Shown: piece after piece, positions 7,685-17,183 of the stretch
Layout: each line of letters opens with the position of its first letter
Numbering within the stretch: position 1 is the first letter of the stretch
Notes under the pieces: model-generated
Told to the model about the DNA's origin: nothing
What the model saw: the letters and a program-made list of their open reading frames with translations, nothing else
Databases searched by the model: none
Assembly: GCA_964503615.1 (NCBI GenBank)
Contig: CAZDBA010000034.1
Span: forward strand, 1 to 33,719
DNA from: CAZDBA01 sp964503615
GTDB taxonomy: Bacteria; Planctomycetota; Planctomycetia; Pirellulales; Pirellulaceae
Length of the DNA stretch: 33,719 bases
Direction: 5' to 3'
Position numbers and translations under genes: made by a program

Positions 7685-8664
7685 GACACAGAAGTAACAC
7701 GGCCATAACGTCTGGATTGGCACTCTTTGTTTGCCAGTTGCTATTGGTTTTTCAATTCCAGACAATCCATGCTCAAGCTGCCGCGGCTCAGGAAGCTCAG
7801 ACGCCGGACTATACGATGGCAACGGTCGGCGGTCACGAAATACTATTTTCCAGAGTTGAACGTCACGTTCGCCAAACGATCGGTGATCGTGACGTATCAG
7901 ATCAGCAACGCCGGGCGCTCCAGGCCGTGGCGTTGCAAAAGCTTGTTAAGCGTGAAATCGTAAATCACTTTTTCGATGTTAGAAAATTCAATGTTGCCAA
8001 GAGTCAAATTCGTTTCGAAGTCGACCTGCTGACAGCCAATCTGGAAACGGTTGGACAAACACTGGATGAGTTTCTCTCCAAGGACAATCGAACACAGAAA
8101 GACCTTGATCGCGAGATTTCCTGGAAACTGCGTTGGAAAAAATACCTTGATAAACATTTGACCGAAGAAGCACTGCAAACCTACTTTGACCGAAATCGAA
8201 AAAAATTCGACGGGACAGAAGTTAAAGTCGCGCAAATTCTATTCGCACTTCCGGAAAACTCTGACAACACCGCATCCACTCTCGAAGCGAGCAAAAAAGT
8301 TCTTGAGAAAATTCGAGCGGGCGAATTGACTTGGAAAGCCGCAGTGGAGTCCCATTCGATCGCTGAGTCAACAAACAATGGAGGGGTCGTAGGCTGGATT
8401 CGTTACCGAGAACCGATGACACCTGAGTTTTCGCAAGCCGCTTTTTCTCTGGAACCCGGTCAGATTGCTGAACCGTTTTCTTCCCGTTTTGGAATCCACT
8501 TGGTCAAGTGCTTGGAGGTAAAGGCGGGTTCAGCGGAGTTGGGTGATGTGCGCGGCGAAGTCCAATCGGCCGCAGCTCGAGATCTGTTCGAACAAATCGC
8601 CGATCGACATCAAACCGAGGTAACCGTTGAAATAGTCCGTGACAGAAAGCCGTCGGAGCGCTAG
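7681..8664 (+). CDS. Exported parvulin-type peptidyl-prolyl isomerase (SurA/PrsA-like)
   Basis: 327 residues. An N-terminal hydrophobic segment (about 10-30, ending IHAQA) is a signal peptide. Residues about 45-175 form the helical chaperone part with one SurA-like arm (LVKREIVNHFFDVRKFNV). Residues about 180-283 are a rotamase PpiC/parvulin domain: VKVAQILFALP, then the hallmark GGVVGWIRYREPMTPEF, AAFSLEPGQIAEPFSSRFGIHLVKCLEV. Such proteins catalyse prolyl cis-trans isomerisation and assist folding of exported proteins outside the cytoplasm. It overlaps the upstream gene by four bases and ends four bases before the archaemetzincin start, so the three form one operon. Its likely clients include these neighbours, which is inference. 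Confidence 0.9.
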   Translation: MRHRSNTAITSGLALFVCQLLLVFQFQTIHAQAAAAQEAQTPDYTMATVGGHEILFSRVERHVRQTIGDRDVSDQQRRALQAVALQKLVKREIVNHFFDVRKFNVAKSQIRFEVDLLTANLETVGQTLDEFLSKDNRTQKDLDREISWKLRWKKYLDKHLTEEALQTYFDRNRKKFDGTEVKVAQILFALPENSDNTASTLEASKKVLEKIRAGELTWKAAVESHSIAESTNNGGVVGWIRYREPMTPEFSQAAFSLEPGQIAEPFSSRFGIHLVKCLEVKAGSAELGDVRGEVQSAAARDLFEQIADRHQTEVTVEIVRDRKPSER

Positions 8665-8668
8665 TCAA

Positions 8669-9583
8669 ATGAAAAAAGCCCTCTTGCTGTTTTTGTTGGT
8701 CGTGATCGGAGTCGCGGGTTACAAGTTGGTACCCCAAATGGGCGGACCGTCGCCCATTGAGGGCAATGATAAAGATCTGTATCAGTTAGCAGAAAAGCTA
8801 AAACCACTTCATGAAAAAATGGGGCCGGTTCAGGATGGCGATTGGTTGGCCAGTCACAAAGAAGATGGTCAAACTTTTCGGGAATACGTTGGCTCTCGCC
8901 ATGTAAGCCTGACCGAAGATCGGAACGTTCTTTATGTTCAACCGATTGGCGAGTTTAACGAACATCAACAAAAGGTAATCGACCTGAGTGCCGAATTTTT
9001 GGGACTCTATTTCGCTTGCAAAGTTGAGGTTTTAGAAACCAAGTCAAACGACATCATTCCGGCCAAAGCACGTCGAGTTCACTCATCGTGGGGCGTAAGA
9101 CAAATATTATCGACCTACGTACTTTATGATGTACTCAAGCCTGAATTGTCGAAAGACGCCGTTGCGCTGATTGCGTTTACATCCAGCGATTTATATCCGG
9201 CAGATGACTGGAACTTCGTTTATGGCCAAGCTTCGTTGAGAGAGCGGGTGGGCGTCTGGTCAATTTTCCGAAATGGCGACGCGGAAACGGAGTTTGAAAC
9301 TTGCCTGCTTCGAACACTTAAAACAGCCACCCACGAAACGGGGCATATGTTTTCGATACAGCATTGCATTGCTTATGAATGCAATATGTGCGGTTCAAAC
9401 AACCGTGCTGAATCTGACCGCCGCCCCATTCAGTTGTGCCCTGAATGTGTGACCAAGGTTTGGGAAGCTACGAATTGCGATCCGGTTGAGCGATTTAACA
9501 ACCTTGCCGATTTCTTTGAAAAGATCCGAATGACAGAGCAAACAAAAAAATATCGCGATCTTTCCAATGCAATCCAGGACTAA
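8669..9583 (+). CDS. Membrane-anchored archaemetzincin-like zinc metalloprotease
   Basis: 304 residues from the ATG at 8669, which follows GGAG by about ten bases; an upstream GTG at 8639 would overlap the foldase gene. Residues 4-20 are a hydrophobic signal or anchor. The core carries the archaemetzincin signature: HETGH (222-226), third His H232, then C233, C238, M240 and the pair C257/C260, i.e. HExxHxxxxxHC-x4-CxM-x16-CxxC. The Gly normally three residues after HExxH is Ser (S229). LYPADDWNFVYGQASL upstream is also typical of the family, and RRPIQLCPEC is close to what I remember of vertebrate AMZ proteins. The Cys residues should bind a second, structural zinc. Archaemetzincins are best known from archaea and vertebrates. 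The N-terminal segment predicts an extracytoplasmic location, unlike soluble cytoplasmic relatives. Confidence 0.87.
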   Translation: MKKALLLFLLVVIGVAGYKLVPQMGGPSPIEGNDKDLYQLAEKLKPLHEKMGPVQDGDWLASHKEDGQTFREYVGSRHVSLTEDRNVLYVQPIGEFNEHQQKVIDLSAEFLGLYFACKVEVLETKSNDIIPAKARRVHSSWGVRQILSTYVLYDVLKPELSKDAVALIAFTSSDLYPADDWNFVYGQASLRERVGVWSIFRNGDAETEFETCLLRTLKTATHETGHMFSIQHCIAYECNMCGSNNRAESDRRPIQLCPECVTKVWEATNCDPVERFNNLADFFEKIRMTEQTKKYRDLSNAIQD

Positions 9584-9596
9584 AGGATAGACGCAG

Positions 9597-11831
9597 CTAT
9601 TGCTGACTTTTTCGAGCGTCACGAATCTTGGCTTGGATCGCTTCTAGTTTGCCGGAAACGTTATCCTGATCCGCTTGAGCTTTTTCGAGTGCGCTTTTGG
9701 ATTCGGCAGTTTTCTCCGCGGCCTGAACAAACTCGCCTTCCGCAATTTTAAGCTGGCCGTACAGCGCCTCAAGCTCAACAGCAAACTGCTGTTCTGATTC
9801 CCACCTCGCCAATTGCTCGTTGGCTTGGCGGTGCCTGGCTTGCGCGACAGCCAATTCCCTGGTTTGCTGGTCCAGTCGAGGTTGCAAAGCTTGCTTGGCG
9901 GTCTCAATCTTAATCAGGTCAGTTTTCAGCCGCTCAAGTTCAATAGATCGAGTCTCAATTTCTGAATTCACACGTGTTCGCTTCGCTTCCAATTCAGCAA
10001 TTTGTCGCTCTGCCAACTGGCCGGTTCGGTTTTTTGTGGCGATTTGGTTTTCTAGTTCTGTGATCTTCTCACGGCACTCTCTAACTGCCGCCTTGAGGTC
10101 TTCGTCTTCTGGCAATTGCTCCGCAGCCTTGGTGGAACTCTGGAGTGATTCGCGAAGTAACTGGAGGGCACGTGTTTGCGCGGTTGACTCATCTTGCTTA
10201 TTCGCTTGATTGCTCCTGATCGTCTGCAACTCTTCTTCAGTAAAATTTAGTGCTGTGGATAAACTAGCCAATCCCTCTTCGGACAGACGTATCGCTTCGG
10301 AACGTTGCGAGATTCTGGTCATTTGGTTGTTTTGTTTAAGCTTGATCGGTTTCAAGCTCTCCCGGACTTTGCCAAGTTCGATACGAGTGGATTGCACCTT
10401 TGCTCTTGCCTGTTGGATTCGTTTTGCCAATGGAGCAGGGTTTGTAGCGATTTCGCCAATCTGTTTTCCATCGGTCGGGTTCCAGACACGCACCGTCCCG
10501 GCCCAATCGGAACCGATTACGCGATTTGATTCGTTGCAATACCCGCAAGCGATCGCGATGTCGCCAAGTCCAGTAAACTTGCGAATCTCCTTGCCGTCCT
10601 GTTTCCAAAGCTTGACCAGTCGGTCACGGCCCGACGTAACGATCTTTCCTTCTCGTGTGAAAACGACATCGCTGACTCCTTGGTTATGGGCGACCCAGGA
10701 CTTGATCTGTTTGCCGTTCTCCGTTTCCCAAACTCGAGTCGTGTCATCTTCGCTGCTGGACGCAACGATCTTTCCATCTACTCTCCAAGATACGGAGGTG
10801 ACCTGCTCGGTATGTCCTTTGAGAGTCAGATGCTCTTCGCCGGTATCAGAATCCCAAACGTGCAGACCACCGTTTCGATCTCCTGTTGCCAAAAACTGTC
10901 CGTCGGGACTGAACTGGAGCGCGGTCACCCAGTCGGTGTGCTTCGTGATTTCATAAAGCATCTCACCGTCCTCAGTCGAATAAACTTTGACCGTTCTGGA
11001 TGGCCCGCCCAATGCGATTCGTGTGTGATCGGTACTGATGTCTGCAGCCAAAACCGTATCCAGTTCATCACCGACCGAAAAGGCGCGTTCGCCGGATCGA
11101 ACGTCCCAACCGACGACAACACCACTGGCGCCGTCCTTACCACCGCCGGAAATCAAAACAGTGCCTGTGCGAGAAAAACGCAAATGGTGCACGGTGCCTT
11201 CAGGAAACGGCAACACACCAATTAGATTCAAATTGGTCGTATCGTAAAGCAAAACTTGGCGTGCCATTCCGATCGCCGCAATCGGCGCCCAAGGGCTGGT
11301 CGCGATCGTTGTCGCATTACTTGGACGAGCGGTATGAATCACGGGCTCTTTGGAAAGCCGCGGTGGAAGAGGAGCCACTTCAGGCCGAACGTTCGGGTTT
11401 TCCCCCACGGCCAAGTCAATTTTAGGTTTCGTGATTCTGGCAACGCTGTTCGTTGTTTCCAGCGCTCCGCCGTTGATCCAGTCGGCAAGCAACTTGATTT
11501 CGTTTTCAGGGATTTTGTTGTTGCCCGGTGGCATCGCCGGTTCGTCTTCGTGAGTCACCAGCATAAACAGGTAACTGCCACTCGCATCTCCTGGCTCGAT
11601 CGACGAACCACTGCTTCCTCCTTGCATCATGTTGGTAAAGTTCGTCAGATCGAGGCCGCCAGATTTCTTGTTCGGATTATGGCACCGAGCACATCGCTGC
11701 TTAAAGATCGGCTTGGCATGATCTGCGAACGTGATTTTTTCTTCTTGAGCAAAAGTCGAAGCTGGAACAAGCAGAACGATCGCGCAGAGCAAAGACAATA
11801 GAATCGTTTGGATGACAGGGGTGATATTCAT
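9597..11831 (-). CDS. Planctomycete cytochrome c / WD40 / coiled-coil protein
   Basis: 744 residues from the ATG at 11831, chosen because a signal peptide follows (ILLSLLCAIVLLVPASTFAQ). Residues 30-125 form a planctomycete-type cytochrome c module with one heme site CARCH (47-51) and the distal segment EDEPAMPPGNNKIPENEI, whose Met is a probable axial ligand. Residues about 165-475 are WD40 repeats (HTDWVTALQFSPDGQFLATG; HTEQVTSVSWRVDGKIVASS; VWETENGK), enough for one propeller. Residues about 480-744 are an almost uninterrupted coiled coil rich in Gln, Glu, Arg and Leu (AERQIAELEAKRTRVNSEIE). The gene lies 62 bases after the DUF1549/DUF1553 gene and is the last gene of a three-gene operon. 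Such sets are common in planctomycetes, usually without known substrate. Only 13 bases separate its stop from the convergent archaemetzincin gene. Confidence 0.88.
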   Translation of the reverse strand: MNITPVIQTILLSLLCAIVLLVPASTFAQEEKITFADHAKPIFKQRCARCHNPNKKSGGLDLTNFTNMMQGGSSGSSIEPGDASGSYLFMLVTHEDEPAMPPGNNKIPENEIKLLADWINGGALETTNSVARITKPKIDLAVGENPNVRPEVAPLPPRLSKEPVIHTARPSNATTIATSPWAPIAAIGMARQVLLYDTTNLNLIGVLPFPEGTVHHLRFSRTGTVLISGGGKDGASGVVVGWDVRSGERAFSVGDELDTVLAADISTDHTRIALGGPSRTVKVYSTEDGEMLYEITKHTDWVTALQFSPDGQFLATGDRNGGLHVWDSDTGEEHLTLKGHTEQVTSVSWRVDGKIVASSSEDDTTRVWETENGKQIKSWVAHNQGVSDVVFTREGKIVTSGRDRLVKLWKQDGKEIRKFTGLGDIAIACGYCNESNRVIGSDWAGTVRVWNPTDGKQIGEIATNPAPLAKRIQQARAKVQSTRIELGKVRESLKPIKLKQNNQMTRISQRSEAIRLSEEGLASLSTALNFTEEELQTIRSNQANKQDESTAQTRALQLLRESLQSSTKAAEQLPEDEDLKAAVRECREKITELENQIATKNRTGQLAERQIAELEAKRTRVNSEIETRSIELERLKTDLIKIETAKQALQPRLDQQTRELAVAQARHRQANEQLARWESEQQFAVELEALYGQLKIAEGEFVQAAEKTAESKSALEKAQADQDNVSGKLEAIQAKIRDARKSQQ

Positions 11832-11893
11832 GGTGGGTTCGACTTGGCATCGCTGGAAAGTGGTTTCTTTGCCTGCTTTTGCTTCCAAGGTGG

Positions 11894-14392
11894 TCAATGA
11901 TTAAAAACAAACTCTCGTGAATTCAGAACGGCCCAGAAGATGTCTTCCAGAAAGGTGATCGCCAGTTGCCCCACTTTAGGTTTTTCAGATTTGTTGCCAT
12001 CCAGAAATTCCTGTTTTGTGGTTTGCCACTCGGCTAGAATCGCCTTACGCTCAACTTCTGTTGGACGACGAGCCAGACAGCGTTGGTAAATTTCATCAAC
12101 GACCTCGTCCAAGCTGCTGCCATTGGTTCGCATGTTACGAACCAATTTGCCTTTGATGATCTTTTCATGAACAGATTTGCCGTTGATCAGATGTAACGCC
12201 TGCGAAAGATTCGGATCCACTTTGACTTCGCATGAGCAAACCGTCTCTCGTTTTGCTCGCCCGAATGTAGAAAGGAAGTAGTTTGACGTATTTCCGTCTG
12301 CAATCTGCACAGCTCGAGCACCGCGAGGGAGCCCTCGGAACTTGTTGTCGGTTTCGGTAACCTGGCTGATCACATCCAGCAGAACCTCTGCTCGAATTCG
12401 ACGTAAGGGAGCGTGAGAGAAATTCCTTACGTCTGACTTGTTCGTCTCGTTCGTTTGAGTGCTGAGCTGATAAGTTCGCGAGGTGCAAATGTCACGCACG
12501 AGTTTTTTAAAGTCGTAATCGTAGTCCGCAAATCGCCTGGCAAGCTCGTCCAGAAGTTCGGGATTCGAAGCCGGATTACTGACCCGCACATCATCGACCT
12601 CATCTACAAAACCTCGGCCCAGAAAATGAGCCCAAACGATATTAGTCAGATTTTTGGTGAAGAACGGATTCTCTTTTGAGACCAGCCAATCGGCCATCAC
12701 CTTTCGACGATCGGTGCCTTTTGTCTCTGGAGTTTCTCCGCCGAGAAATTTGGGAGCCATCACCTTTCCGCTGACGGGGTGTTTCATTTCTCCTTTGCTC
12801 TTATCGAAAACAACGGTCTCCCGAGGGTCGGAACTTCGCTTACGACCAATCTGGGCAAAGAACGCAGCAAAGCCGTAGTAGTCATCCATCGTCCAACGGT
12901 CGAACGGGTGGTTATGACATTGAGCACATTGAATTCGCATCCCCATAAATACTTGGGCGACGTTCTCAGAGACCTTCAGGGTGACTTGTTCGTTCTGGTA
13001 GTAATTCGTAGCTGCGTTAGTGAATGTTCCCCCTTCACTAGTAAGCAACTCTCGCACCATGTCGTCGACAGGAACGTTACTGGAGACACGATCTTTCAAC
13101 CAGTTGTAATAAAGCAAAGTGGCTTTGTAGCTGACCTGCTGAGTTGATCGGATCTGAAGCAGTTCACTCCACTTCATTACCCACATTTCAACGAACTCTT
13201 CACGCTCCAACAGTTCGTCGATGTAGCGCTCTCGTTTGGTAGCGTCAGTATCAGCGACAAAAGCTTGCAGTTCTTCTACGGTCGGAACCAGACCACAAAT
13301 ATCCAACGCCGCGCGACGCATAAATTCAGCATCGGTGCACAGTTCAGACGGCTGAATTTGAAGCCTGCGGAGTTTTGAGTTTACCAGCCGATCGACAAAG
13401 TGGTCTTCGGGGACGTCCTGCCATTGAAACGGCTGGTCTTTGGGTAGCACGACAAAATGAACGCCTTCGGTATGAGTGTCAAAGCGAGCCATGACGAACG
13501 CTTCTCCACGATTTTTCGCCGAGACCACTCCCTTCTGGCTGACCATTGCGACATTGTCATTGCTGGTCATGAAATAAGCCAAAGAGGTTACATCCCGATC
13601 GGTTCCGTCCGAATAGGTTGCCCTGACACTGATTTCCTGTTGTTCCTCTGCGCCGTTTAGCACACCGCCCTGAGGATAGATCTCGATAGACGTTACCGCA
13701 GGCACGGCCCCTGAGTCGTTGTTGGCGCCGCTTTCCAGCCAGCGGATCAACGTCTTGTAGTACTGGCTTTGGCGATCAAACAAAACGCCTCCGGTATGAG
13801 AAACGCCTCCCGTGATTTTGTTTGTCAAAAGACAGTCGTGCGGCAAAGCGAGATTGATACGTCGGCCATGCATTTCACGGGTCAGTCGGTGGTGGTCACC
13901 GTCTGGGTCAAACCCGTAAAGCGAAAGTCGGAACCCGTCTTTACCTCGCGCAGCTCCGTGACAACTGCCCGCGTTACATCCGGTTTTGGAAAAGACAGGC
14001 ATCACATCGTTCTTAAAGCTGATGGGCGGCTGGACATCGGCCTGAGTTACGACAACAGGAACCGTAATTCGAAATCTGTCCCATGAAACGTAGACCTCCG
14101 TCGTGCCATCGCCGACCGGGACAACCTGGTTGCCGTTTTCAATCTTTGCAATGTTTGGATCTTTGACTTTGAATTCAGCTTGATGGGTCAAGTCGTTGGT
14201 GAGTCCATTGGCAAGCTGAGCTTGTGCGATCAAAGACTGTCGGTCAAAGCCGCTGGACAAGTTGACCGAGTTTGGAAAAACACTGAAGGCAACCGTCTTG
14301 GACGGTCGATTGTCCGCAAGCAGAGTGGTGCCGAGCAAGCTGACCAACCAGAACACGATCGTGATCGTTGCATGAGTCGCGCGTTTGTTCAT
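11894..14392 (-). CDS. Big2 / DUF1549 / DUF1553 planctomycete surface protein with cytochrome-like motif
   Basis: 832 residues with a signal peptide (TIVFWLVSLLGTTLLA). Order of parts: a bacterial Ig-like (Big2) domain about 33-118; a cytochrome-like segment with GCNAGSCHG (C139, C144, H145), the spaced CxxxxCH motif usual in these proteins; a second Big2 domain about 233-318 (SVRATYSDGTDRDVTS); DUF1549 about 333-530 including CAQCHNHPFDRW, a second CxxCH; and DUF1553 about 580-810 (NLTNIVWAHFLGRGFVDEVD; NPELLDELARRF). The family is strongly associated with planctomycetes; its biochemical role is not settled. The start ATG shares one base with the stop of the upstream gene, so the two are translationally coupled. 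A GTG directly upstream at 14395 is an alternative start. Confidence 0.93.
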   Translation of the reverse strand: MNKRATHATITIVFWLVSLLGTTLLADNRPSKTVAFSVFPNSVNLSSGFDRQSLIAQAQLANGLTNDLTHQAEFKVKDPNIAKIENGNQVVPVGDGTTEVYVSWDRFRITVPVVVTQADVQPPISFKNDVMPVFSKTGCNAGSCHGAARGKDGFRLSLYGFDPDGDHHRLTREMHGRRINLALPHDCLLTNKITGGVSHTGGVLFDRQSQYYKTLIRWLESGANNDSGAVPAVTSIEIYPQGGVLNGAEEQQEISVRATYSDGTDRDVTSLAYFMTSNDNVAMVSQKGVVSAKNRGEAFVMARFDTHTEGVHFVVLPKDQPFQWQDVPEDHFVDRLVNSKLRRLQIQPSELCTDAEFMRRAALDICGLVPTVEELQAFVADTDATKRERYIDELLEREEFVEMWVMKWSELLQIRSTQQVSYKATLLYYNWLKDRVSSNVPVDDMVRELLTSEGGTFTNAATNYYQNEQVTLKVSENVAQVFMGMRIQCAQCHNHPFDRWTMDDYYGFAAFFAQIGRKRSSDPRETVVFDKSKGEMKHPVSGKVMAPKFLGGETPETKGTDRRKVMADWLVSKENPFFTKNLTNIVWAHFLGRGFVDEVDDVRVSNPASNPELLDELARRFADYDYDFKKLVRDICTSRTYQLSTQTNETNKSDVRNFSHAPLRRIRAEVLLDVISQVTETDNKFRGLPRGARAVQIADGNTSNYFLSTFGRAKRETVCSCEVKVDPNLSQALHLINGKSVHEKIIKGKLVRNMRTNGSSLDEVVDEIYQRCLARRPTEVERKAILAEWQTTKQEFLDGNKSEKPKVGQLAITFLEDIFWAVLNSREFVFNH

Positions 14393-16728
14393 CACTGTTT
14401 CTCCTCAGTTTTTGCCGGTGTTGGTTTGCTGACCCGCAGCTCGCCTTTACCCGCGTTGGCCAAGACCGTTTCGTCCCCGACTGGGATTGAAACCTGGCTA
14501 AAAAGCCCTTTGTGTTTTCCAAGCGGGCAATCTTCGGTCGCACTGATCTCGAATTCAAGCTCCAACGTATCTTTGGTAAACGTTAGTGGCGGCACGACGA
14601 CCTGTTTGGGCAAGCCGAGAATCGTTGCAGTCGCCTCGCCCTCGAAATCAACAAATTGGTTCAGGGTACACAGCAATTTTGTCTGACCTCCCCGTTGGAC
14701 AGAGGCTCGTTTGATTTCGAAAGCAACAAACGGTTCTGCGATTTCAATTTCTGCCAACTGGGACGAGGTCCATCCTTGTCCGTTTTTGAGCTTGGCGTCG
14801 GCAATCACGTAGATCGGCCACATTCCCAGTTGAGCCTTGCTGTTCGCGTTGATCGGATACGTAATCTCGGAAACCCCTTTGGGAACGTTGATTTTGTTTT
14901 TTGTACCGGTCCCTGGTGGAAGGAATGGTAGTCGAAGCGTGACCGGGTCCGTGAACCCCTCGTCTCGAGTAATGACGATTTTGATCTCTTTGCTTCCACC
15001 TCGCACAAGTGGCGATTGGGGCGGGACGATGTCGACTTTGAAAGGCAGTGGGTCGATGACCGCCATCGCCAAACGATCAACCGTGCAGCTGTAGTAAACG
15101 GAGTTGTTGGGTTGCCCCAGAGCAAAATCAGCTCTGTTGCTAAAGCTACCGATCACAGTTTCGTTTTTGTCTGTGGTCAGTTTGCCTTTAAAGTCCACCA
15201 GTCGTCCCTGAACTTCTGCATCTGCGTTGGCTTCAAAAACGACCGGCATGCTATTGAGATTCGCTCGCATCGGCAAAGCATGCATCGTGATACCAGCGGG
15301 CAAATTTTCTGACAACAGCTCGACGCTGCCCGAGACATTTTCCCTGTTGGCGTTGATCAAAGTTGCGAAACGCCCTCCCTGAGGAACGGCAATCGTTTGT
15401 CTAAGTTGCGAGTAGCGATCGACGCGCGGAATGCTTAGTCCAAGTTTCGGTTGTGGTTTGCTGAATTCAATTCGGTAAACAAAATTGGGGGCGCCTCGAC
15501 CAAGATGGTCTTTGACACGAAAGAAGTAGTCGCCATCAGCGGGTATCGCGAAGCGACAATAAGAATCAGGGCGTCGGGCATCATCGTCACCTTTCAAGTG
15601 CTTTTTGTTTTGCGCAGACCAAACATTGATCACCGGATCCAAACCGGAACCTATCCGCCTAGCGAAACACTCGATATCGAACTCTTCTCCTTTTTTGGCC
15701 GAGAAACGAAAGATATCGGAGTCGCCGTTTTGCTCGATGATTCCATTCACTGCAAAAGGAGGACTGCCAATCGAACCTTCGGGCCAGTAGGCATCGTTCG
15801 GTTCGACTTCGAAAATGTTCTCAAGATCGTTAATGCGAAATGGGATGGGCGAAGGGCTGCTGATATCGTCTTGAGTCAAAAACAAACCGCCCCGAAAGCC
15901 GAAACCGGAGGGTAGCTGGACTTCCTGCTCGATCGGACCGTTGGGATCGCCAAGAAAAGAAAGTTTCACCTGTTCGTTTGGTTTCCCACCTGCCGGGAAA
16001 ATCGCGGTAGGTCGAGCGAACGAACCGACGTGCATCCGATAGCGAGACGCTTTGCTGCCGCCATAAGCGCTTTCTCTCAACATAATGAAATAGTCACCGT
16101 CGGCCGGTGCAACGAGAGTGATAAAGGGGTCGTTCTTCAACAAGAAGGTATCGTCGCAGGCCGCCAACTCCAATCGATTCGAGTCCAATATTGCCAAGTA
16201 GGCGTCGAACCAGAACCCCAGACGCATCGCCTCAACCTCGACACTCAATCGCTCACCTTTTTTAAGTGAGACTTTAAAGTAGTCTACGTCTTCTGCTGGC
16301 GAAATCGTTCCCGCGACCGTTACATTTGATTCAATGACTTGAGGAGCGCCTATGTCACTATTGGGTTCCGTTTCGTTGACCTGAGGAAACATGCCCACAA
16401 AGATGCTGCGAAAATCAGATATGCCGTCGTTGGTTCGGACTTGAACCACATGCTCACCCAATCGGCAATCTTCATCGACCCGAATCGTGACACTGATTGG
16501 CTGGTTGCCTTTGCCCGGTTCGATCTTTTCGACCGTCAAGCCTTCGTCGTATATCAGGATTTCCTGAGCACCACTCAGCCGCTGTCCATGAAACTTGAGT
16601 GTATAGGTCCCCCCTCGCTGAACTCCTCGAGGCGTAATATTAGTAAGGCGGGGTGTTGAAGCGATTAGACTCGTTGCAAATAACACCACGCCGGCAATTA
16701 CATTTAGGCATAGTTTCCAGTTGTTCAT
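14392..16728 (-). CDS. Secreted IPT/TIG and PPC-domain protein
   Basis: 778 residues; signal peptide (CLNVIAGVVLFATSLIAS). Residues about 26-112 look like an IPT/TIG Ig-like domain (RLTNITPRGVQRGGTYTLKF). Two pre-peptidase C-terminal (PPC) domains follow: about 118-232 (NETEPNSDIGAPQVIES; DVDYFKVSLKKGERLSVEVE; PADGDYFIMLRES) and about 310-420 (EVEPNDAYWPEGS; DSDIFRFSAKKGEEFDIECF; PADGDYFFRVKD). The rest is beta-rich, apparently more Ig-like domains, and ends in a Lys/Glu tail. There is no catalytic motif, so it is probably a structural or binding partner of the DUF1549/1553 protein, whose start overlaps its stop. It is the first gene of the minus-strand operon and is divergent from the dockerin-module gene at 17184. 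Confidence 0.87.
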   Translation of the reverse strand: MNNWKLCLNVIAGVVLFATSLIASTPRLTNITPRGVQRGGTYTLKFHGQRLSGAQEILIYDEGLTVEKIEPGKGNQPISVTIRVDEDCRLGEHVVQVRTNDGISDFRSIFVGMFPQVNETEPNSDIGAPQVIESNVTVAGTISPAEDVDYFKVSLKKGERLSVEVEAMRLGFWFDAYLAILDSNRLELAACDDTFLLKNDPFITLVAPADGDYFIMLRESAYGGSKASRYRMHVGSFARPTAIFPAGGKPNEQVKLSFLGDPNGPIEQEVQLPSGFGFRGGLFLTQDDISSPSPIPFRINDLENIFEVEPNDAYWPEGSIGSPPFAVNGIIEQNGDSDIFRFSAKKGEEFDIECFARRIGSGLDPVINVWSAQNKKHLKGDDDARRPDSYCRFAIPADGDYFFRVKDHLGRGAPNFVYRIEFSKPQPKLGLSIPRVDRYSQLRQTIAVPQGGRFATLINANRENVSGSVELLSENLPAGITMHALPMRANLNSMPVVFEANADAEVQGRLVDFKGKLTTDKNETVIGSFSNRADFALGQPNNSVYYSCTVDRLAMAVIDPLPFKVDIVPPQSPLVRGGSKEIKIVITRDEGFTDPVTLRLPFLPPGTGTKNKINVPKGVSEITYPINANSKAQLGMWPIYVIADAKLKNGQGWTSSQLAEIEIAEPFVAFEIKRASVQRGGQTKLLCTLNQFVDFEGEATATILGLPKQVVVPPLTFTKDTLELEFEISATEDCPLGKHKGLFSQVSIPVGDETVLANAGKGELRVSKPTPAKTEEKQ

Positions 16729-17183
16729 AGCACTCTGTCTTAGAGCAAAAATGTGCTGATTGAAGAGCTCGACCGATTTTCCAGTATCCTCGGTTCTTCA
16801 TCATAGCCGAAATTGAGTTCTTTTCCCTGAGCTAATAAAAATGAGGTCATGAGCATGGTTGATGGTAAAAAAAGCAATTGCCCAAGTGAATTAATTAGTT
16901 TTGTGGAGAAGAAAACGTCGTAGCTCGCAAATACCGACGGTTTTCCTGACGATGAAAGAAACGCCGAAATCATCGAAATTGTGCAAAAGATTGACTTCTT
17001 ACGACTGTGATTTAACGAATTTTCTGCGCCTTTTTGGGCGTGTTACTTGCTTTTCATTGGCACAACTATCACGATATCATAACCGAGTCTCGGACTTATT
17101 TAAGCAAGATCACCTCGTCGAATTTGGTGATTGAACACATTGGTAAAAATTAACATCTTGTATTTATTTCAAGGAACCCTTTC
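16729..17183. other. Divergent intergenic region, no gene recognised
   Basis: 455 bases between the minus-strand operon and the plus-strand dockerin-module gene. It is AT-rich with no coding sequence I can support. Near the right end AAGGA (17171-17175) is a good ribosome site for the ATG at 17184. I could not settle on a promoter for either direction. Confidence 0.5.

Noticed and set aside
10210..10956. Long open frame on the plus strand opposite the cytochrome-WD40 gene
   Set aside because: It is antisense to a protein with clear WD40 repeats, has no ribosome site or recognisable domain, and is rich in Ser/Arg as expected for a shadow frame.
16740..16973. Small minus-strand frame with hydrophobic stretches between the divergent genes
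   Set aside because: It has no convincing ribosome site and no family resemblance; composition matches the AT-rich intergenic region.
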